From positions 46,414,356 through 46,478,355 of the forward strand of contig NW_024041150.1 of assembly GCF_014851395.1 (NCBI RefSeq): a stretch of DNA of 64,000 nucleotides. Direction: 5' to 3'. Position 1 is the stretch's first letter, and each line of letters opens with the position of its first letter. The DNA comes from Micropterus salmoides (taxonomy: Eukaryota; Chordata; Actinopteri; Centrarchiformes; Centrarchidae). The translations under genes were made by a program, and so were the position numbers. The notes below the pieces were generated by a model that ran no database searches, was not told where the DNA came from, and was given only the letters and a program-made list of their open reading frames with translations. Shown here in pieces: positions 57,070-64,000 of this stretch.

Positions 57070-58118
57070 AACTGTGGGTTTAGGATTGAATTGGCGAGGA
57101 ATTGCTTCACTGTATGGGATCTATCGGCGCACTTTATTTTGTCACAGACAGCGTCTTAGTATCCCATCACAGGATTACACACCACTGTCAGATGAGACTT
57201 TGACGTCGGTTGTTGGGCAAATTTTACTCAATACACCTAATGAAGTCCTCGCTCCAGAGGAATACGCGTTCAGCGTTGGGAAATGGACCCAATCCGGCGA
57301 AGCTTTCGTCGTAGTCAAGCCGTTCGACGTAGAATCTACCACGTAGGGGGACCTAATGAGTTATGGGAAATATTTAGATAAACAGAAAATCATGTTGCCT
57401 AGTGTGTGATTATTTAGAAGAATTTAAGTGAATTCCCAAGTGACGTCACGCTTACATCATAGCTTACCTTTCTTCCGACAGGCATATCGACGGAAACCAT
57501 AAACTCGTCAGCTGGAGAATGGTGTTCCACGGCTGTGTCGACGGATACAGTCGCACGATTATAGACCTGGAAAGCCTCAACAACATCAGGGCTTCCAGTG
57601 TTCTACAACTATTCCAGGAAGGAGTTCGAAACTTTGGATACATGCTCAGGCAAAGAGGACTAAACAGCTGTAGCGTAAGAACAGGTCGCAGTATTGAAAG
57701 ACTTTGGGCTGAGCTTAATCGTGTTGTTTCATTCCATCACTCTGACCTGTTTACGCAGAATGAATTTATACTTGATTCACTGTCTGAGCTCCACATGTTT
57801 AGTTTGCACTATATTTACCTGCCTCTGATCCAACGAGCTGCCAGGGAGTTTCGAGACCAATGGCCAATAACCGTGCACCGAGAGACACATGACACCTTTA
57901 CAGCTGTGGCATAGAGGTGTGATTACCCAACAGTATTTTTTTCAGTCACTGATCACAGTGGACTCTTGCCTGAGCTTCAACTTAATAACAATGTTGAGAT
58001 TCCTGAGAACCGCTTTCATGTAAATGACACCACTATGGAGGAAATCAACCAGGCTGTAGATCCTTTTACTGAGGATGGCAACCATGGAATCAATGTATTT
58101 AACAGCATGTGTAGACTT
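57070..58118 (+). pseudogene. Integrase-core (DDE) domain gene relic
   Basis: Two exons. The first (about 57070-57354) has an HTH-like start (ASLYGIYRRTLFCHRQRLS) and, after a frameshift near 57245, SFRRSQAVRRRIYHVGGPNE then LW. The second (57483-58118) opens HIDGNHKLVSW and FHGCVDGYSR, the conserved first-Asp block of this eukaryotic integrase-core family. The segment that should carry the second Asp is deleted between NFG and YMLRQRGL, and the third block is eroded (GRSIERLW). The exon 1 donor is GG instead of GT, and another frameshift lies near 57905. Not functional. Family recognition is from motif memory. Confidence 0.78.
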
Positions 58119-58445
58119 TAGTTTCTAGCAGTGCACAGGCATAGAAACAGCTCTGAAGAATGGTAATAATCCTAAAGTATCGACAGTAGTTGCCTCACTT
58201 TACCTGACTGCATCACAAATTAATATGTAACGTATCGAGTAACAATGAACATTTCCTTGACCCTCTGTACTAACAAAAAACAATTATAAACCATACATAT
58301 CTGAGAAACTCAAGTTGTTATGTCTTTATTCTAGTCTGTGAAACAAAACAAACATTTGCATGTAACAGATGTCAGAATTGTGAGTACTAGGCTACCTGAA
58401 CTGATGGTTTTCACCAAGAACTGTCAATAAGGATGTTTACTCCCT

Positions 58446-59852
58446 TCCAAAACCTTGAGTGTTTCGGATTGCAAAGTCCATGTCACTTTTGAAATCCTCG
58501 TAGGATCAATGAAGAGGTATTCTAGAGTTACAGTTTACACGTGTGTTTCTCCCTCTCTGGAATTCCACTGAGGGTTTAGGAGATGTGGCATCACGTTGCA
58601 TCCTGTTCCTCTGATGGATAACAAATGAAAAACACAAGGACAGATTAATGGCTTTGAATAAACCTCTATGTAAAATATTTACTTTTAAGATTTCCCATTC
58701 TTAATACAGTGACCATTAAACATAGATGTGATGCAATGTCAATTAAAACAAATTGCCCACATGCATAATAAACTTGTGTTTACGTGTTCAAAGGAATCTA
58801 TTGAGTCTACTTCAGTGAACTAAGCAATTATTAAAAAAATGAGAAAATTCCTTTTTAGATTGGTGCACTTAACAGTTGAGTTAACTTTTTTTTTAAGGCT
58901 GATAGGCCTTAATTAAAACTATACATAGTTTAAAACACTATTCTATTTCCATACACTGGCTGCAAAGTGATGTCAGATAACAAATTATTACCTGAAAATA
59001 ATCCCTCCAGTAGGCAACAACCCTGTTCTCATGTGCCCTGTTGTTGCTGCCCATCTCTGACCATCTTTTCTCAAACAAGTCATCCATAAATTCCAGGGCT
59101 TTAGCACAGGACAGGACGAAAGGCTTCAGGATGCTGTTTTATTTTCAGGAGCACTCCAAGTCTTCTCAATCCATCACTCAGTGACACTCGATGTTTATTC
59201 ACACAAGAGAGCATACACACGCTTCTGGCATATCAGGCTAAGGGTGACATCAGTAACGAGTTATATCGAGGTCAGGAACTAATAAAGCACAACGGTATGT
59301 GCATTAAGTACTGTTACTGGTCGTGTTTCACATGCTGCTCTGTTCATACTGGATTCACACTGTGTGCAAACCACAGCACAGGAAAGGTTAACAGATTTGC
59401 AGATTTGATCTCCACGGAGACGCTGAGCCACCTGAAACATCAGCACGTCTTCCAACAGTTTGTCCTTGTCAACCAGGCTTGTAAGATGTCTGAAGCAGCC
59501 AGCAGTGGCCAGGAAGTCAGTAAGCGGTTCTGTCAGCTGTCGCAACTCAAAGAGAGAGAACGAGAGAGATGTTTCAGTATCAAGATAACATGCCTTTAGC
59601 AAACTAGGCAGTAATAATAGAACCAAATGAAATCTTTACACACATCTTTCAGTTTTCTATAGAGTTCCATGTCTGCGATGTCCTCTAGCAGGGTTAGGGT
59701 TAGGGATCCTAACCCTAACCCTGCATGCATCAGGGTCCTCTGCTATGCAGGCAAACGGTGTTCCCGAGATGAAACATGGTGGGGGCCACAAAGGCCCCAG
59801 GCTGACAGCAACTGCTCTGCCAGCGATGAAATACCTGTCCTCTCTCACAGCT
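58446..59852 (-). pseudogene. HECT E3 ubiquitin-ligase relic (G2E3-like)
   Basis: Broken HECT domain read right to left: YFIAGRAVAVSL, then PPPCFISGTPFACIAEDPDA (59850-59735), LEDIADMELYRKLKDV (about 59690-59640), LTDFLATAGCFRHLTSLVDK and DVLMFQVAQRL (59545-59400). It continues with SDGLRRLGVLLKIKQHPEAF, FMDDLFEKRWSEMGSNNRA and VVAYWRDYFQ (59195-58992), then YEDFKSDMDFAIRNTQGFG (ending 58446). Several frameshifts and an in-frame stop are present, and the catalytic Cys segment is not intact. The order and spacing match fish G2/M-phase-specific E3 ligase-like proteins, many of which appear to be transposon-borne. It faces the integrase relic tail to tail. Confidence 0.75.
59688..59724. repeat. 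Inverted telomere-type (TTAGGG) palindrome
   Basis: A 37-bp hairpin sequence with 17-bp perfect arms of GGGTTA/TAACCC and a 3-bp centre. It sits between two blocks of the HECT relic. Confidence 0.9.
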
Positions 59853-60364
59853 GAAAGAGTTAATACACATGGTTAAACATCTGGGAAGGCACAGCAGCGA
59901 ACACACAGCTGGCAGCAAAGCAATAGTCCTAACGCATTGATCAGAAAAGCAGCTAACAGTAGTAACATTCAACTGAAGTGATGGCTTTCATTCTTTGATT
60001 TTATATTACAATGAAAAAACTTCCATGACACTTTGTGCCTACAATGACCAGATTTAAAAGCAAAACCTAATTTTATTTAACCTCAGAGAGTTAATGTGAC
60101 ATGTGGTGTGTAATACTGAAGGGCTTGTAAAAAAGAAATACGAACATGCTACATTATATTGGCATCCGTGAATCACTTTGATCGAGATGGGACGTGATGC
60201 CTGAAAAACTACAACCCAGAAAAAACGAGCCAAAACTCTAAACCACGAGTGGCCCCTGCCCTGCTGTCTCAAACAAAGAAATACACCCTTAATACATCTA
60301 TTATAAAAACGCAGGGACACATACCAGAGGAACTGAGAGCCGAGTTGAGGTACTGTTTCTGTCT

Positions 60365-61020
60365 GGTCTTTTAATCTACACCCCAAAGACCGCACACCCA
60401 AACACAAGAAAAGCAATCTAGTGTATGCGGTCCAATGCAGTGAGGAATGCACAGACCTGTATATTGGGGAGAGTAAACAACCACTACACAAACGCATGGC
60501 TCAACACAGAAGGGCCAACTCCTCAGGTCAAGACTCTGCAGTCTACTTACATCTGAAGGACAGAGGACACTCGTTTGAGGACCACCAGGTGCACATTTTA
60601 GACAGAGAAGATGGATGGTTTGAAAGAGGTGTCAAGGAAGCATCTACACCAGGGTGGAGAAGCCGTCATTGAACAGAGGAGGGGGTCTACGCCACCACTT
60701 ATCCCCCACTTACAATGCTGTCCTTTCATCACTTCCCAGGAAACTCAACAAACGTAACCTATTGGCCTCAGGTGAAGATACCAACGATGGTCGTTCAGTC
60801 TTGGCCTCAGGTAGTCTTAACGACTGTAACGACTGTCGTCACAGCAACAAGGAACACTAACAAACCAGCGGTATCGATGACCCGGGCCAACGACCCCACT
60901 GAGGTTAAATAGCTGAGTTTCCCTGCCAGTCAGTCAGAACTGAAGAAGTCCTTTGGATGAGGGACGAAACGTCTTCCAGTATCTTCAACCAAGTCCAGTT
61001 GCCCTTGACTTTAACCCTCG
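60365..61020 (+). pseudogene. Penelope-like element 3' fragment with GIY-YIG endonuclease
   Basis: PKDRTPKHKKSNLVYAVQCS then ECTDLYIGESKQPLHKRM and HLKDRGHSFEDHQVHILDRE form the GIY-YIG nuclease region of a Penelope-type retroelement. A one-base deletion near 60640 shifts GVKEAIYTRVEK out of frame, after which the tail PSLNRGGGLRHHLSPTYNAV continues. The RT region is missing (5' truncation). The 3' part is almost identical to 17640-18005. Confidence 0.85.
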
Positions 61021-61125
61021 TTGGAGAACAGATGAAGTGTGTGGACTTATAGAATGATGACGCTCACTGATTGGGTCTCATCATTCATGCAAAACAAAAA
61101 CTCATTTACTGACAGTTTTTGTTTT

Positions 61126-61840
61126 GGCATTTCTATTAAAATATTTTGTACTACTGTACTGTAAATATATTATACACTGCTGTGCATGTCGCCACAGTCG
61201 CTTTGTGCTCCTGTGTTACTTTCAGTAACAGGTCCACCTCATTGTCGGTCCAAAGAAATCTCTGGTGTGGTTCTTCGTCTGCATTAGTACTTTCTTCTTT
61301 CGCCAAATCATCTGCATCTACGGAGTAGACAATCTGCTTCCTGTCCGGTGTGTGTGATTGGTACTAGATATGTGTTTTCAGTCATTTTAATAGAGAGAGA
61401 TCAATTCTGAAACAGTTAAAACGCTGGTGGACAGAGATTGTTTTTGATTTAAAACTTTGCATTTTAACAAAAACATAGTAGTGTGGATGTAGCCTAAGCC
61501 AGGCTTTGTTGCCATGAACTGACATAGGTTAATTCACATCCACACTACAAACGGCGTTTCAGAGATGATCTCCGATATTAAACAGAAGTGAAAACACCCA
61601 TTTAGTGGCCATTCATGTACACTGGCCGTTACTACTCCACAGTCCACAGAATAAAGTACTACTACAGATGAAGAACCACACCGGAGATGTTTTTGCATGG
61701 ATTTGAAATCGAAACTACAAAGTTGCATTTTGGCAGCGGAAAACAGAATGGGAGTTGTCGCATAGCAAACAGCAACGTGCAAATTACAAGTAAATGCGGT
61801 TTTTTTACACAGTACAAAATATTTTAATAAATGTGTGTTT
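61126..61840. mobile_element. Foldback/MITE-like element with long inverted repeats
   Basis: The left arm (about 61126-61300) and right arm (about 61650-61840) are inverted copies. ATTAAAATATTTTGTACT at 61135 is exactly reverse-complementary to 61811-61828. The block 61261-61293 matches 61653-61685 inverted with about four differences. A smaller inverted pair (AGTGTGGATGT) lies near the centre. No coding region. Confidence 0.8.
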
Positions 61841-62097
61841 TTGCTTGCATGACTGATAAGATCCAATCAGGAAGCCAAATGTGACTATCTGGGTCCTCCG
61901 TTAAGCAGGCAGCATTTTTAAACTTCTGTTTTAGGTGATTGGATTTCAGTTCGCGCGGCCTGGACCCGAGGCGTCTGTTGAGCCACCGGGGGTGGGAGGG
62001 GCGGGGTAGGGTCGTTCCTCATATTAACATTTAGGTATTGGTTTGGCCTAAACAACAAGCGTATCTCATTATTTTCATTATTGTTCACAGGCCGTTT

Positions 62098-62915
62098 AGT
62101 ATGAGAGGCCGATTAGGGTGAAAACACTGAAAACTGTCACACACGCGCTGACGATGTGCGAACATACACTGAAAATGATCATACATGCACCAACAACACA
62201 CCAAGCACACGCACCGAAACCAGGCACACACACACTGAAATGTGTGTACATCCACATTAAAAAGTACACAAACACACTGAAAATATTCACACCACACAAA
62301 CTTCACACAGAGTAGGATACAGGCTAATTGTGTGTGTGCCTGTGAAGTCATTTCAGTTTCATTGTAACAAGAAGTCACTGATGCAGCTTGCTAAATATTC
62401 ATGGTCAAAATACATGTAGAATGTGTTTAATAAGCTCAGCAAATCTTTGCATAGTGTAGATCATAAAGTGAAGTGTTGTAGGTTTCATGTGAAGAAGAAG
62501 ACAGAGATGAAGTTTATAAAATATCTGAAGGTGAGGAGCAAAAATTAAATGTGACATACAATAAACATCCCTCACTGTAGGTTTAGGGATGCTGAACTAA
62601 ATATATAAATATAATAAATGATTAACTGTTCATATCATTGCTGAGATAAACAATCTCTCTGAACAAGGAATAACACTCGCACTGAAATGTTTCATCATGT
62701 TAGCTATGCTTTTATTTTGAAAGTTAGGACAGGAATCTAAGGCTTCCTGTTACACTACAACAGCTTCCGGGCGCACTAAAATAATTTTACACGCACACAC
62801 TCAGATACCCCTGTACTTCAGTGTATGTGCGCACATTGTCAGTGCGTGTGTGGTAGTTTTCTGTGTGCATGTGTCTGTTTTTTAATGTTTTCACCCTATT
62901 TGGCCTCTCATATCT
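62098..62915. mobile_element. Non-autonomous element with long terminal inverted repeats
   Basis: The left end TATGAGAGGCCGATTAGGGT and the right end (reverse complement TATGAGAGGCCAAATAGGGT) are inverted for over 100 bp. Both include ACACACGC.CTGA..ATGTGCG and ACATACACTGAA. The interior of about 500 bp is non-coding. Its ends match 56793-56930. Confidence 0.82.
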
Positions 62916-63300
62916 CATACTGGATGGCATGATCCGTCCGAACGATAACCGGGCACAGAACACGGGAAAGACCTGGTCGGAGGTGCTCCACACAGGCGAT
63001 GACACACAGATCCATTTGGCCCAGATGGAAAACCACGGGATCGCCACTTTCTCCTCCAGACCTGGACCCCAGCCCTAGATCCCCGCTTCCTGCTCCTACC
63101 ACGGCGCCGGGTAAGCAACAAGTATTCCAGCGAGGACGCGTGACACTCCAGTTTAGGAGGGAAAAACTCAGAGAATCTGTCCCGGGTAACACAAAAGTCC
63201 TGCATATGTACCTTGATGCAGAGCAACGCGGCCCGGTCAGAGACATTGCTAGTAGTTCATAGGATTGACTCAAGGAAAATCACAAGAAGGACCACAAATG
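62916..63300. other. Unassigned sequence
   Basis: GC-richer than its surroundings, with overlapping short frames on both strands. None resembles a known family. Confidence 0.4.
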
Positions 63301-63309
63301 TATGAGAGA

Positions 63310-64000
63310 GCAGAGCAGTGACCGATGCATGGCAGGAACACATACAGCAACAGACAGGAAGACAGAGACAGACAGGAACACATACAGCAACAGACAGGAA
63401 CACAGAGACAGACAGGAACACATACAGCAACAGACAGGAACAGACAGGAACACAGAGACAGACAGGAACACAGAGACAGACAGGAACACATACAGCAACA
63501 GACAGGAACACATACAGAAACAGGCAGGAACAGACAGGAACACATACAGCAACAGACAGGAACACAGAGACAGACAGGAAAACATACAGAAACAGGCAGG
63601 AACACATACAGAAACAGGCAGGAACACATACAGAAACAGGCAGGAACAGACAGGAACACATACAGGAACACAGAGACAGATAGGAACATATACAGCAACA
63701 GACAGGAACACAGAGACAGACAGGAACACAGAGAATGACAGGAACATATACAGCAAAAGACAGGAACACAGAGACAGACAGGAACATATACAGCAACAGG
63801 CAGGAACACATACAGCAAAAGGCAGGAAGACAGAAAAAGAAAGGAACACACTCAGCAAAAGACAGGAAAAGACAGGAACACATACAGCAACAGTCAGGAA
63901 CAGAGAGAAAGACAGGAACGCATACAGCAAATGACAGGAACACACTCAGCAACTGACAGAGACAGACAGTAACACATACAGCAACAGACAGGAACACAGA
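63310..64000. repeat. CAGACAGGAACACATACAG-type minisatellite
   Basis: Alternating units of about 18-22 bp (CAGACAGGAACACATACAGC and CAGACAGGAACACAGAGA) with increasing divergence to the right; it runs off the window end. The frames on both strands are repeat translations. Confidence 0.93.

Noticed and set aside
63257..63997. 246-residue Cys/Val-rich minus-strand frame
   Set aside because: Antisense translation of the terminal minisatellite; overlapping frames on both strands are equally open.

Overview
The window looks like a bony-fish (teleost, probably percomorph) nuclear genome. The evidence is an intron-rich vertebrate-type PI3-kinase gene with very short basal introns (75-175 bp), an ENDOD1-like nuclease gene of the type expanded in fishes, and relics of Tc1, hAT, Penelope and L2/CR1-type elements. 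No rRNA, tRNA, CRISPR or bacterial-type gene was seen. About half of the window is tandem repeat.

4.0-28.2 kb, minus strand: 20 consecutive coding exons of a class I PI3-kinase p110-alpha gene (pik3ca or a close paralogue). They run from the ATG (28198) to the codon split at 4044. They encode about 765 residues: adaptor-binding, Ras-binding, C2 and helical domains plus the start of the linker to the kinase domain. The kinase exons lie left of the window. Every junction follows GT-AG and the frame is open throughout. A candidate non-coding first exon ends at 35915.

The most unusual feature is that four tandem arrays inside this gene begin exactly at the 5' splice sites of exons 19, 17, 12 and 5. 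Their repeat units are copies of the exon's last 18-37 bases plus the donor and first intron bases. The exon 12 array alone is about 7.5 kb and makes up nearly all of its intron. Its unit is 33 bp, so it keeps frame, and the first copies next to the exon are open.

28.4-39.1 kb: upstream region with a 77-bp array, a CpG-rich 31-bp array full of CACGTG E-boxes, an abutting AT-rich array, dispersed repeats, a Tc1 transposase relic and a 500-base assembly gap. 39.8-46.0 kb: a homogeneous satellite of about 101 bp.

46.6-47.7 kb, minus strand: a two-exon secreted ENDOD1-like DNA/RNA non-specific nuclease with a TATA box and polyA signal. Its upstream region holds a 31-bp array of about 7.5 kb, flanked by duplicated promoter-proximal sequence and a broken second copy of exon 1.

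56.8-64 kb: a mobile-element graveyard. It holds an integrase-core pseudogene and a HECT E3-ligase pseudogene in convergent orientation, a Penelope-like 3' fragment with GIY-YIG domain, a foldback element, an element with long terminal inverted repeats, and a terminal minisatellite.
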